Under the pieces are notes generated by a model that searched no databases, was not told where the DNA came from, and saw only the letters and a program-made list of their open reading frames with translations. Both the position numbers and the translations under genes were made by a program. 64,000 nucleotides of DNA, from the NCBI RefSeq assembly GCF_051860665.1, contig NZ_JBHYDM010000019.1, positions 23,366-87,365 on the forward strand. The letters are read 5' to 3'. Shown here piece by piece: positions 46,852 through 55,127 of this stretch (positions are counted from its first letter, which is position 1; each line of letters begins with the position of its first letter). Source of the DNA: Falsiroseomonas sp051860665. Its GTDB lineage: Bacteria; Pseudomonadota; Alphaproteobacteria; Acetobacterales; Acetobacteraceae.

Positions 46852-47747
46852 TGCGCATCCTGGTCGCGGGCCGCGAGGGCCAGGTGGCGCAGGCGCTGCT
46901 GCGGCGCTTCGCCGGGCATGAGGTGGTGGCGCTGGAACCGCCGGCGCTGGACCTGACGGAGGAAGCCTCCATCGCCCGCGCCATGCGCGAGGCGGCGCCG
47001 GAGCTGGTGGTGAATGCCGCCGCCTATACCGCGGTGGACAGGGCGGAGGACCAGGAAGCCCTGGCCTTCGCCGTGAACCGCGACGGCGCCGCGCGGCTGG
47101 CCGCCGCCGCCGCCGCATGCGGGGCGCCCTTCGTGCATTTCTCCACCGACTATGTCTTCGACGGGCGGAAGGGCGCGCCCTATGTCGAGACCGACCCCCC
47201 CTCCCCCCTCGGCGTCTATGGCCGCAGCAAGGAGGAAGGGGAGCGTGCGGTGCTCGCCGCCAATCCGCGCAGCGTCATCCTCCGCACCGCCTGGGTCTGC
47301 AGCCCGGACGGCGCCAATTTCGTGAAGACCATGCTGCGCCTGGCGGCGGAGCGGGAGGAGCTGCGCGTGGTGGCGGACCAGCATGGCGCGCCGACCTTTG
47401 CCGCCGACCTGGCCGAGGCCGTGGCCCGCATGGCGCCCCGCCTGCTGGCGGCGCCGGCCGGCGATGCCGCCTTCGGCCTGTTCCACCTGACCGGCGCGCC
47501 CCATACCACCTGGCACGGCTTCACCGCCGAGATCCTGGACCAGGCGGCCCGGCGCGGGCACAAGCGGCCGGGACTTGCCGGGATCGCAACGAAGGATTAC
47601 CCGACGCGGGCCGCCCGCCCGGCCGATGGGCGGCTCGACTGCAGCCGCATCGGCCAGGTGCATGGCATCCGGCCCGCGGATTGGCGCCAGTCGCTGGCGC
47701 AGTGCCTGGATGTGCTGGTCGGACCAGCAGGGGAGAATGGCGTATGA
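46851..47747 (+). CDS. rfbD: dTDP-4-dehydrorhamnose reductase
   Basis: A 298-residue short-chain-type reductase, last step of dTDP-L-rhamnose synthesis. ILVAGREGQVAQALL is the nucleotide loop, FSTDYVFDG near residue 99 the catalytic Ser/Thr region, and YGRSKEEGE near 123 the YxxxK pair. WRQSLAQCL ends the RmlD fold. Overlaps rfbC by one base and rfbA by four. Confidence 0.93.
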   Translation: MRILVAGREGQVAQALLRRFAGHEVVALEPPALDLTEEASIARAMREAAPELVVNAAAYTAVDRAEDQEALAFAVNRDGAARLAAAAAACGAPFVHFSTDYVFDGRKGAPYVETDPPSPLGVYGRSKEEGERAVLAANPRSVILRTAWVCSPDGANFVKTMLRLAAEREELRVVADQHGAPTFAADLAEAVARMAPRLLAAPAGDAAFGLFHLTGAPHTTWHGFTAEILDQAARRGHKRPGLAGIATKDYPTRAARPADGRLDCSRIGQVHGIRPADWRQSLAQCLDVLVGPAGENGV

Positions 47748-48625
47748 AGGGCATCGTGCTGGCTGGCGGATCGGGCACGCGCCTGCATCCGGCGACACTC
47801 GCCGTCTCGAAGCAGCTGCTGCCGGTCTTCGACAAGCCGATGGTCTACTACCCGCTCTCGGTCCTGATGCTGGCCGGGATCCGGGAGATCATGATCATCT
47901 CCACCCCGCATGACCTGCCGCTGTTCAAGCGCCTGCTGGGCGATGGCGCGCGCTGGGGCCTGAAGCTGGAATATGCCGAGCAGGACAAGCCGCGCGGCAT
48001 CGCCCATGCCTTCGTCCTGGCCGAGGATTTCCTCGCCGGCGAACCCTCCGCCCTGGTGCTGGGGGACAACCTGTTCCATGGGCATGACCTGGAGGCCCGG
48101 CTGCGGGAAGCGCAGGACAATGCCGCCACGCAGGGTGCCACCGTCTTCGCCTATCGCGTGGCCGACCCGCACCGCTACGGCGTGGTGGAATTCGATGGCG
48201 AAAGCCGCGCGCTGACGATCGAGGAAAAGCCCACCCTGCCGCGCTCCGACTGGGCGGTGACGGGCCTCTATTTCTACGATGGCCGCGCCGCCGCGCTCGC
48301 CAAGGCGCTGGCCCCCTCGCCGCGCGGGGAACTCGAGATCACCGACCTCAACCGGGTCTATCTGGAGGAAGGCTCGCTGCGCGTTGTGCGCCTCGGCCGC
48401 GGCTATGCCTGGCTCGATACCGGCACGCATGACAGCCTGCTGGAGGCCGGCGAATTCGTCCGCGCCATCGAGAAGCGCACCGGCCAGAAGGTGGCGGCGC
48501 CTGAGGAAGTGGCCTGGCGCATGGGCTTCATCGATGGCGATGCACTTCGCGCCCTCGCCGCGCCGCTGCGCAACAGCGGCTATGGCACCTATCTGGAAGG
48601 CCTGCTGGCCCGCGAGGATTCATGA
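47744..48625 (+). CDS. rfbA: Glucose-1-phosphate thymidylyltransferase
   Basis: A 293-residue nucleotidyltransferase making dTDP-glucose. GIVLAGGSGTRLHPAT (about 3-18) is the nucleotide loop and KQLLPVFDKPMVYYPL the sugar-phosphate site; VLGDNLFHG near 107 holds the metal Asp. The operon order is rfbC-D-A; rfbB, the dTDP-glucose 4,6-dehydratase needed between, is not in the window and must lie elsewhere. The stop overlaps the next start as ATGA. Confidence 0.94.
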   Translation: MKGIVLAGGSGTRLHPATLAVSKQLLPVFDKPMVYYPLSVLMLAGIREIMIISTPHDLPLFKRLLGDGARWGLKLEYAEQDKPRGIAHAFVLAEDFLAGEPSALVLGDNLFHGHDLEARLREAQDNAATQGATVFAYRVADPHRYGVVEFDGESRALTIEEKPTLPRSDWAVTGLYFYDGRAAALAKALAPSPRGELEITDLNRVYLEEGSLRVVRLGRGYAWLDTGTHDSLLEAGEFVRAIEKRTGQKVAAPEEVAWRMGFIDGDALRALAAPLRNSGYGTYLEGLLAREDS

Positions 48626-51600
48626 CCGTGGAGGGCGACCAGGACGGCGGGGCGCTGGACCCGCAGGCGCAGGATCCAAAGTACCAGGCCCGGCAGGAAC
48701 TGGCCGCCAGCGGCCTGATCGACGCCGCCTGGTATGTCGCCCAATACCCCGACGTCGCCCATGCCGGGGAGGATGCGGTCCAGCACTTCCTGCAGCAGGG
48801 CTGGGAACAGGGCCGCGCGCCCTGCTTCTACCTCGACCCGGGCTGGTACCTCTCGACCCATGCCGATGTGCGGGAGGCCGGCATCGACCCGGTGCTGCAT
48901 TTCCTGCGGCATGGCGATGCCGAAGGCCGCCGCCCCGGCCCGCATTTCGACACCGCCTGGTACCGCAGCCGCAATGGCCTGGCGCCGGAGGAAGCAGCTC
49001 TCGCGCATTTCCTGCGCCACCGCGACTACGGCGCCAGCCCGATTCCGGAATTCGACGGCGAATTCTACCTCTCGACCTATCGCGACGTCGCCCGCGCCGG
49101 CGCCGATGCCTATCAGCACTACGTCACCCTGGGCTGGCAGGAGGAGCGCGAGCCGGCGCCCGATTTCGACCAGCGCTACTATGTCCAGCACCACATGGCG
49201 GGCCGGCTGACGGAAGCGCCGCTGCTGCACTGGCTGCGCCACCGCCACGATGCCGGCGTGCATCCGCGCATGCCGCAGGAAACGCCGACCATCCCGCGCG
49301 AGGTGCGCCGCAATACCCGCCCGGCCGAGGAATTCGAGGAAGTCCGCCCGCTGCCGGACGGCGCGCGGCCGCGGGCCAAGGTGCTGGCCTATTACCTGCC
49401 GCAGTTCCACGCGATCGCGGAGAATGACCGCTGGTGGGGCCGCGGCTTCACCGAATGGACCAACCTGCCACGCGCCCTGCCCCGCTTCGCCGGCCACTAC
49501 CAGCCCCGGGTGCCGCGCGATCTCGGCCACTACAACCTGACCGACATGGAGGTGATGCGCCGGCAGATCGCCCTGGCCAAGCGCGGCGGCGTGCATGGCT
49601 GGATCTTCTACTGGTACAGCTTCAACGGCCACCGCCTGCTGGAAAAGCCGGTGGATGCCTTCCTCGCCGATCGCAGCCTGGACATGCCCTTCGCCCTGAT
49701 GTGGGCGAACGAGAACTGGACCCGCCGCTGGGACGGCGCCGAGAACGACATCCTGATGGGCCAGGACTACCGGCCGGAGGATGAGCCGGAGCTGGTGGCC
49801 ACCCTGGCGCGCCACTTCGCCGACCCGCGCTACATCCGCGTGCAGGGCCGCCCGGTGCTGATGGTCTACCGCGCCGGGCTGATCCCGGAGCCGAAGGAGA
49901 TCGTCGACGGCTGGCGCAAGCGTTTCCGCGATTCCCATGGCGAGGACCCGGTCTTCGTCATGACCCAGTCCTTCGACGACATCGACCCCACCGAATTCGG
50001 CTTCGACGGCGCCATCGAATTCCCGCCGCACAAGCTGGCCAAGCGCTGCACCCCGATCAGCGCGCATCTCGACTACCTGGACCCCGACTTCACCGGCACG
50101 GTCTTCGCCTATGACGACGTGGTGCGCGTCTCGCTGGAGGAGCCGACGCCGGATTTCCCGCTGATCAAATGCGCCGTGCCGGGCTGGGACAACGACCCGC
50201 GCAAGCAGGGCCAGAACACCGTCATCATCCATGGCTCGAAGCCCGCCAGCTACGAGGCCTGGCTCTCCGAACTGGTGGAGCGCGCCGCCCGCGCGCCCTT
50301 CTTCGGCGAGCCGCTGGTCTGCGTGAATGCCTGGAACGAATGGTGCGAGGGGGCCTATCTCGAGCCCGACCTGCACTACGGCGGCGCCTTCCTGAACGCC
50401 ACCGCCCGTGCCGTGGTCGGCGCCCGCGCGGCGGAGGCGCCGGGCCTGCTGGTCTGCGCCGCGGATGCGGAGGAGAGCGAGGCCGCCCGCCGGCTGATCG
50501 AGGCCAGCGCAGCGCTGCGCCGCGCCACCGGGCTCCGGCTCGATGTGCTGCTGCTCGCCGGCGGCCCGCTGGAGGAGGATTTCGGGCGCCTCGGCGCGCT
50601 CACGGTCGCCACCACGCTGGAAGAGGCGGAGGCGGCGCTTTCCACTGCCGCGGCCGATGGGCTGCGCAGCGCGCTGATGACCAGCGCCGCCGCAACCCGC
50701 CTGGCGGCGCGGGCCAAGGCGCGCGGCATCGCCGCCACCGTGCTGCTGCAGGAAATGCCCGGTGAGCTGCGCGCGAAGGACCAGCTGGCCGGCCTGCGCG
50801 GGGCGCTGCGCCATGCCGAGAGGGCGCTGCTGCCCGCCGAGGCGGTGCGGGAGGCCCTGGCCGCGGAACTCCCGGCCCTGGCGGAGACGCCGCTGCGGGT
50901 GCTGGAGCCCGGGCTCGCCTATCCCGCGCCGCGCGATGCCGCGGCCGGCGCCGCCTCCCGCGCCGATCTCGGCCTGGGGGAGGCCGATCGGCTGCTGCTC
51001 GGCGCCGGGCCGGGCGACCTGCGACATGGCTTCGACCTGTTCCTGCAGCTGTTCCGCCGCCTGCGGGCGCAGCAGCCGGCGCTGCAGGCGGTCTGGGTCG
51101 GCGCCATCGATCCCGGTCTGCGCATCTGGCTGGGCAGCGAGCTGGCCGCCGCGCGGGCCGAGGGGCTGCGCGTGGTGGAGCATATGCACGAGCCCGGCCC
51201 GCTCTTCGAGGCCGCGGACCTGCTGGCGCTGACGGCGCGGGAGGCGCCCTTCCCGCTGGTGGCGCAGCAGGCGCTGGCCGCCGGCCTGCCGCTGCTCGCC
51301 TTCGCCGGCGCCGGCGGGGCCGCCGCCCTGGCCGAGGCCTTTGGCGGCGCCGCCCTGCCGCTGGGCGATGTGGAGGCCATGGCCGCCGCCGCCGCCCGGC
51401 TGCTGGCCTCGCCCCGCGAGGAAGCCGCGCGCGCCGCCCGCAGCACCGCGGCGCTGGATCGCTTCGCCTTCGACCGCACCACCGCCACCCTGCGCGGCCT
51501 GCTGCTGCCGGACCTGCCGGACCTCTCCATCGTGGTGCCCGGCCAGGGCCGGGGCTTCATGCTCACCAGCCGGCTGGACGCCGTCTTCCGCCAGGACCTG

Positions 51601-52071
51601 CCGGTGCGGGAGGTGGTGCTGCTGGAGGATGCCGCGGATCCCCGCGTGGCGGAGGGCGCCCGTCTGGCCGCCGAGCGCTGGCAGCGCGAGCTGCGCATCG
51701 TGCCGGGCGCCGGCGGCGGCTGGGCCAGCATCGCCGCGGCGGCGCTGGCGGCGACGGAGGGGGCCTTCCTCTGGATCACCGACCCCGACCAGGCGCCGGG
51801 CGGCAATTTCCTGCGGCGTGCCCTGGCGGCCCTCGCCGCCGATCCGGCCGCCCCCTTCGCCGCGATCTCACCCCAGGCACCCGGGGCGGTGGTCTGGCGC
51901 CGATCGGCGCTGGAAGCGGCGCGGCTGGCGCCGGACCCGCTGGCCGATCCGGCGGGCCTCCTGCTGCCGGGCGTGGCCCTGCTTCGGCTGGCCCCGCTGG
52001 CCGCCGCCCCGCCCCGCGATACGGCTTCGCGGCAGCCGAGACCAGATCTCAGGGCTGGTGACGCCGCATGA
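48622..52071 (+). CDS. Multidomain GH99-like (WbsX) and glycosyltransferase protein
   Basis: A 1149-residue cytoplasmic-looking mosaic. Residues about 31-215 are five ~38-45-residue repeats of a FDxxWYLxxxxDVxxAGxDPxxHFLxxGxxEGR pattern. Residues about 251-600 are the GH99-like WbsX domain (LAYYLPQFHAIAENDRWWG, FTEW, MWANENWTRRWDG, NAWNEWCEGAYLEPD), known from O-antigen clusters. Residues about 610-955 resemble the C-terminal half of a GT4 enzyme (PFPLVAQQALAAGLPLLAF) and 965-1130 a shortened GT2 fold (LSIVVPGQGRGF, ITDPDQAPGGN) whose metal motif is unclear. It is coupled to rfbA and closes the operon. It may build or trim rhamnose-containing glycan; how many domains are active is unknown. 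Confidence 0.8.
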   Translation: MTVEGDQDGGALDPQAQDPKYQARQELAASGLIDAAWYVAQYPDVAHAGEDAVQHFLQQGWEQGRAPCFYLDPGWYLSTHADVREAGIDPVLHFLRHGDAEGRRPGPHFDTAWYRSRNGLAPEEAALAHFLRHRDYGASPIPEFDGEFYLSTYRDVARAGADAYQHYVTLGWQEEREPAPDFDQRYYVQHHMAGRLTEAPLLHWLRHRHDAGVHPRMPQETPTIPREVRRNTRPAEEFEEVRPLPDGARPRAKVLAYYLPQFHAIAENDRWWGRGFTEWTNLPRALPRFAGHYQPRVPRDLGHYNLTDMEVMRRQIALAKRGGVHGWIFYWYSFNGHRLLEKPVDAFLADRSLDMPFALMWANENWTRRWDGAENDILMGQDYRPEDEPELVATLARHFADPRYIRVQGRPVLMVYRAGLIPEPKEIVDGWRKRFRDSHGEDPVFVMTQSFDDIDPTEFGFDGAIEFPPHKLAKRCTPISAHLDYLDPDFTGTVFAYDDVVRVSLEEPTPDFPLIKCAVPGWDNDPRKQGQNTVIIHGSKPASYEAWLSELVERAARAPFFGEPLVCVNAWNEWCEGAYLEPDLHYGGAFLNATARAVVGARAAEAPGLLVCAADAEESEAARRLIEASAALRRATGLRLDVLLLAGGPLEEDFGRLGALTVATTLEEAEAALSTAAADGLRSALMTSAAATRLAARAKARGIAATVLLQEMPGELRAKDQLAGLRGALRHAERALLPAEAVREALAAELPALAETPLRVLEPGLAYPAPRDAAAGAASRADLGLGEADRLLLGAGPGDLRHGFDLFLQLFRRLRAQQPALQAVWVGAIDPGLRIWLGSELAAARAEGLRVVEHMHEPGPLFEAADLLALTAREAPFPLVAQQALAAGLPLLAFAGAGGAAALAEAFGGAALPLGDVEAMAAAAARLLASPREEAARAARSTAALDRFAFDRTTATLRGLLLPDLPDLSIVVPGQGRGFMLTSRLDAVFRQDLPVREVVLLEDAADPRVAEGARLAAERWQRELRIVPGAGGGWASIAAAALAATEGAFLWITDPDQAPGGNFLRRALAALAADPAAPFAAISPQAPGAVVWRRSALEAARLAPDPLADPAGLLLPGVALLRLAPLAAAPPRDTASRQPRPDLRAGDAA

Positions 52072-52075
52072 AAAC

Positions 52076-52108
52076 GCGCCGCATGCCCGGAAAACCGGCA
52101 TGCGGCGC
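52076..52108 (+). terminator. Strong hairpin ending the rfb operon
   Basis: GCGCCGCATGCC at 52076-52087 pairs perfectly with GGCATGCGGCGC at 52097-52108, with two more pairs inside past a bulged C and an AAAA loop. It begins four bases after the WbsX-type stop. Only AATCTT follows, so the T-run is weak, but the stem is the most stable seen between genes here. Confidence 0.65.
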
Positions 52109-52298
52109 AATCTTCGAGGCCAGGCGTATGCAAAGCAATCCGCCGCCGCGCGCCTTCGCGCCATCGACACATTCTTAATTTCGCCCCTTCTTTTCACCCG
52201 CTGTGTCCATCCGTCACAAAAAGACAAAAACTGTGCACCCTAGGCGCTTGGGGCGCGACTTTGAGGTCATTTCTGTGCTTGCTGCGCAGCCAAAATGG
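52109..52298. other. AT-richer upstream region of the RTX/T1SS operon
   Basis: Together with the hairpin and promoter entries this makes up the 312-base gene-free gap 52072-52383. The part 52165-52245 is clearly richer in A and T than the genes (ATTCTTAATTT, CACAAAAAGACAAAAAC), and a GCTGCGCAGC palindrome sits near 52281-52290. ATTCTTAAT partly resembles the 13-mer at 40696 and 46108. No open frame in it looks coding. Confidence 0.45.
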
Positions 52299-52328
52299 TT
52301 GACTCCAACCCCGTCCATTTCCTAATAC
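52299..52328 (+). promoter_or_regulatory. Candidate housekeeping promoter for the small RTX operon
   Basis: TTGACT at 52299 and TAATAC at 52323 are 18 bases apart, near the sigma-70 -35 and a weaker -10. This would give a leader of about 50 bases to the ATG at 52384, which has GGAGG five bases upstream. Confidence 0.4.
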
Positions 52329-52383
52329 AAACCAGAGATAAACGGGCGCGATCTCGCGAACCCACACCTCTGCGGAGGCTACT

Positions 52384-52923
52384 ATGTCTGGTTTCGCCTC
52401 GATCTCCGGCGGCAGCAGCGATGACGTGCTGACCGCGCCCGCCGGGCCCATCGACCACCTGATCGCCGGCCTCGATGGCAATGACCTCATCCGTGGCCTG
52501 GGCGGCGACGACCTGCTGCTCGGCGGTGGTGGGGATGACGTGATCCAGGGCGGCATCGGCCAGGACATCCTGCGCGGCGGCATCGGCGATGACGATCTCA
52601 ACGGCGGCAATGGCAGCGACATCCTCGATGGCGGCGCCGGCAACGACGCCCTGGATGGCGGCAATGGCCCCGATTCCTTCGAATTCGACGACGGCTTCGG
52701 CCATGACCTGATCATCGGCTTCCAGGTCGGCACCGATACGCTGCATATCGCCAGCAATATCAACGCGACCGGCGTGGCCGCGCCGAGCGACCTTCTCTCC
52801 CTGGTCTCGGCGGACAGCTTCGGCAATGCGGTCATCACGCTGGGCAGCGATACCATCACGCTGCAGGGCATCAGCGTCTCCGACCTGACCAACAATATCG
52901 GGTCCATCGTCCAGATCGTCTGA
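52384..52923 (+). CDS. Small RTX calcium-binding protein, likely type I secreted
   Basis: A 179-residue acidic protein, short for the RTX group. About eight nonapeptide repeats (LDGNDLIRG, GGDDLLLGG, NGSDILDGG and so on) fill residues 23-98, followed by an M10-type C-terminal domain (DSFEFDDGFGHDLIIGFQVG, then ITLGSDTITLQGIS) ending in hydrophobic residues as type I signals do. No N-terminal signal and no catalytic domain. It starts an operon whose last genes encode a type I exporter, which makes it the probable cargo. Between them lie glycosyltransferases, so it may be glycosylated or bound to a glycan; that is inference. Confidence 0.85.
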   Translation: MSGFASISGGSSDDVLTAPAGPIDHLIAGLDGNDLIRGLGGDDLLLGGGGDDVIQGGIGQDILRGGIGDDDLNGGNGSDILDGGAGNDALDGGNGPDSFEFDDGFGHDLIIGFQVGTDTLHIASNINATGVAAPSDLLSLVSADSFGNAVITLGSDTITLQGISVSDLTNNIGSIVQIV

Positions 52924-52959
52924 ACCCCGGCCGCCTGAACCCGGGACGGCGCCCCCAGC

Positions 52960-55080
52960 ATGCCGGCAGACCTTTCCGACACGGCACCGCTGCCCGCCTG
53001 GCTCCGGCTGGGCACGGAGCTGCTCGGCGTGCTGCTGCGGCCGGCCCTGGCCGGGGCGCGGGATTTCGCGCTGCGCCTGGGCGAAGCGCCCACCTTCCAG
53101 CCGCTGTCGCAGCTTCCCCTGGCCGGCGGCGGCGCCCTGCTGCTGGCCCGCGCGCCGCAAGCCGCGTCCGAAGCGCTGTTCCTGCGCCTGGGGGATGCGC
53201 AGTGGATGGCGCTGGGCCCGCCCGGCAGTCGCGCCCTGCTGCAGCCCGTCGCCGCCACGCCCCGCTTCCTCGCCCTGCTCGCCAGCAAGGCGGCCGGCCC
53301 GCTGCGCGCTGCGGCGGATGCCGCGCTGGCCGTCGATCTCGCCGCCCTGGCCGCCCCCCATCTGCAGCCGGCGGCAGAGGCGGTGCGGCCGGTGGTGGGC
53401 CTGGCCCAGGGGCGCGCGCTCTGGCGCCTCGATGCCGGCGGCTGGCTGCTGACGCCGCAGGGCCTCGCCCGGGTGGCGGAGCCGGAGGCCGGGCTCGCCT
53501 TGCTGCCCGCCGGCGCCGGCGGCGCCCTGCTGCTGCGGGCGGAGGCCCCCCCGTTGCGCCTGCCCGCCGACCCGGCCCCGCCGCCGGGGCTGATCGAGAT
53601 CGCCAGGCAGGCGGAGGCCGCGCCGCGCGGCCTGCTGCGCCAGGCCCTGCTGGCGCTGCGCCGCCATGCGCAGGAGCCCTGGTGCCGCGACCTGCTGCGC
53701 GATGCGCAACTGCTCTCCATGGCCCCCGCCCGCGCCGCGGCGGAGCCCGGCCAGGCCGTGGCGGCGGCGCTGGACCGCGCGATCTCGGACCATGCCGGGG
53801 GCGTCTTCCTGGTCGGCTGGCTGCACGACCCGCTGCGCCTGACCCGCGGCCTCGCCCTGCGCGGCCCCTTCGGCAGCACGCCGCTGCCGCCCGAGGCGCT
53901 GTTCCGCGTCAGCCGCCCGGATGTGGTGAAGCGCTTCGAACAGGCGGCTTTCGGCACCGCCGATCCCCGGCCCGGCTTCGTCGCCCATCTGCCGGATGCC
54001 GGCCCCGGCCCGGTGGCGCAATGGCGCCTGGACCTGGCGCTCGGCTCCGGCGAGGCGATCGAACTGGTGGCCGGCCCCGCCCTGCTGCCCGCCCCCCAGG
54101 CGCGGGAGGCGGTGCTGCGCGGCGTCAACCCGCTGGATGTCGGCCCGGAAATGCTGGACCGCTGCCTGGCCCCGGCGGCGGAGCGCCTGCACCGGGCGGC
54201 CGCGGCGGAGCCGCTGGAGACGGAGGTGCTGCGGATCGGCCAGGCGCCGGCCCGGGCCGAGGTCAGCCTGGTGATCCCGCTCTATCGCAACCTGCGCTTC
54301 GTCCGCCACCAGGTCGCCGCCTTCGCGCGCGACCCCATGCTGCGCCAGGCCGAGATCATCTATGTGCTGGACAGCCCGGAGCAGCGCGGGGAGGCCGAGC
54401 ACCTGCTGCGCGGCATCTGCGGCTTGACCGGCCTCGCCGCGACGCTGGTGCTGCATGGCCGCAATGCCGGCTATGCCACCGCCTGCAACAGCGGCGCGGC
54501 GGTGGCGACGGCGCCGCATCTGCTGATGCTGAATTCGGATGTGGTCCCGGATGCGCCCGGCTGGCTGTCGCCCATGCTGGCGCGGCTGGCGGCCGACAAG
54601 CGCCTCGGCTGCGTCGGGCCGAAGCTGATGTTCGACGATGGATCGCTGCAGCATGCCGGGCTCTACTTCGCCCGCGGGCCCGGCGATGACTGGACCAATT
54701 GCCACTATTTCAAAGGCTTCCCGCGCCACTACCCGCTGGCCTGCCGGGCGCGGGAGGTGCCGGGCGTGACCGGCGCGGCCATGCTGATGCGGCGCGCGGC
54801 CTGGGATGCGGTGGGCGGCTTCTCGGCCGAGTACATCGTCGGCGACTACGAGGACAGCGACCTCTGCCTGCGTCTGCGCCAGGCCGGCTTCGGCATCCTC
54901 TACGAGCCGGCGGCGGAGCTGTATCACTTCGAGCGGCAGTCGATCTCCCAGCATGGCGGCTACGCCGGCACCGTCGCCGCCGCCTACAACCGCCGCCTGC
55001 ATCACCGCCGCTGGGCGCCGGCCATCGCCGCGCTGATGCAGGATTTCCCCCGCATGGGGGAAACCCACGCCGCCGCCTGA
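52960..55080 (+). CDS. Family 2 glycosyltransferase with long unassigned N-terminal region
   Basis: A 706-residue protein. Residues about 430-660 are a GT2 GT-A domain of the rhamnosyltransferase-like type: VSLVIPLYRNLRFVRHQVAAF at its start, RNAGYATACNSGAAVA, LMLNSDVVPDAPGW with the metal-binding Asp, and GDYEDSDLCLRLRQAGF with the catalytic acid. The first ~420 residues are Ala/Leu-rich with no recognised domain; AISDHAGGVFLVGWLHDPL and ALRGPFGSTPLPPEALFRV near 265-310 suggest a beta-sandwich module like those in other large polysaccharide proteins. It starts 36 bases after the RTX gene. Rhamnose from the rfb products is a plausible donor. Confidence 0.82.
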   Translation: MPADLSDTAPLPAWLRLGTELLGVLLRPALAGARDFALRLGEAPTFQPLSQLPLAGGGALLLARAPQAASEALFLRLGDAQWMALGPPGSRALLQPVAATPRFLALLASKAAGPLRAAADAALAVDLAALAAPHLQPAAEAVRPVVGLAQGRALWRLDAGGWLLTPQGLARVAEPEAGLALLPAGAGGALLLRAEAPPLRLPADPAPPPGLIEIARQAEAAPRGLLRQALLALRRHAQEPWCRDLLRDAQLLSMAPARAAAEPGQAVAAALDRAISDHAGGVFLVGWLHDPLRLTRGLALRGPFGSTPLPPEALFRVSRPDVVKRFEQAAFGTADPRPGFVAHLPDAGPGPVAQWRLDLALGSGEAIELVAGPALLPAPQAREAVLRGVNPLDVGPEMLDRCLAPAAERLHRAAAAEPLETEVLRIGQAPARAEVSLVIPLYRNLRFVRHQVAAFARDPMLRQAEIIYVLDSPEQRGEAEHLLRGICGLTGLAATLVLHGRNAGYATACNSGAAVATAPHLLMLNSDVVPDAPGWLSPMLARLAADKRLGCVGPKLMFDDGSLQHAGLYFARGPGDDWTNCHYFKGFPRHYPLACRAREVPGVTGAAMLMRRAAWDAVGGFSAEYIVGDYEDSDLCLRLRQAGFGILYEPAAELYHFERQSISQHGGYAGTVAAAYNRRLHHRRWAPAIAALMQDFPRMGETHAAA

Positions 55081-55127
55081 AACCTCCGGTGTCCCGGATG
55101 CTGTCTTTACTCTAGCGTAGTCACCCC

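Noticed and set aside
48589..51189. 866-codon minus-strand open frame
   Set aside because: Antisense to the WbsX-type gene, of low complexity and without a recognisable domain.
52267..55068. 933-codon minus-strand open frame across the small RTX and GT2 genes
   Set aside because: The plus-strand genes have clear domains and ribosome sites; this frame has neither.
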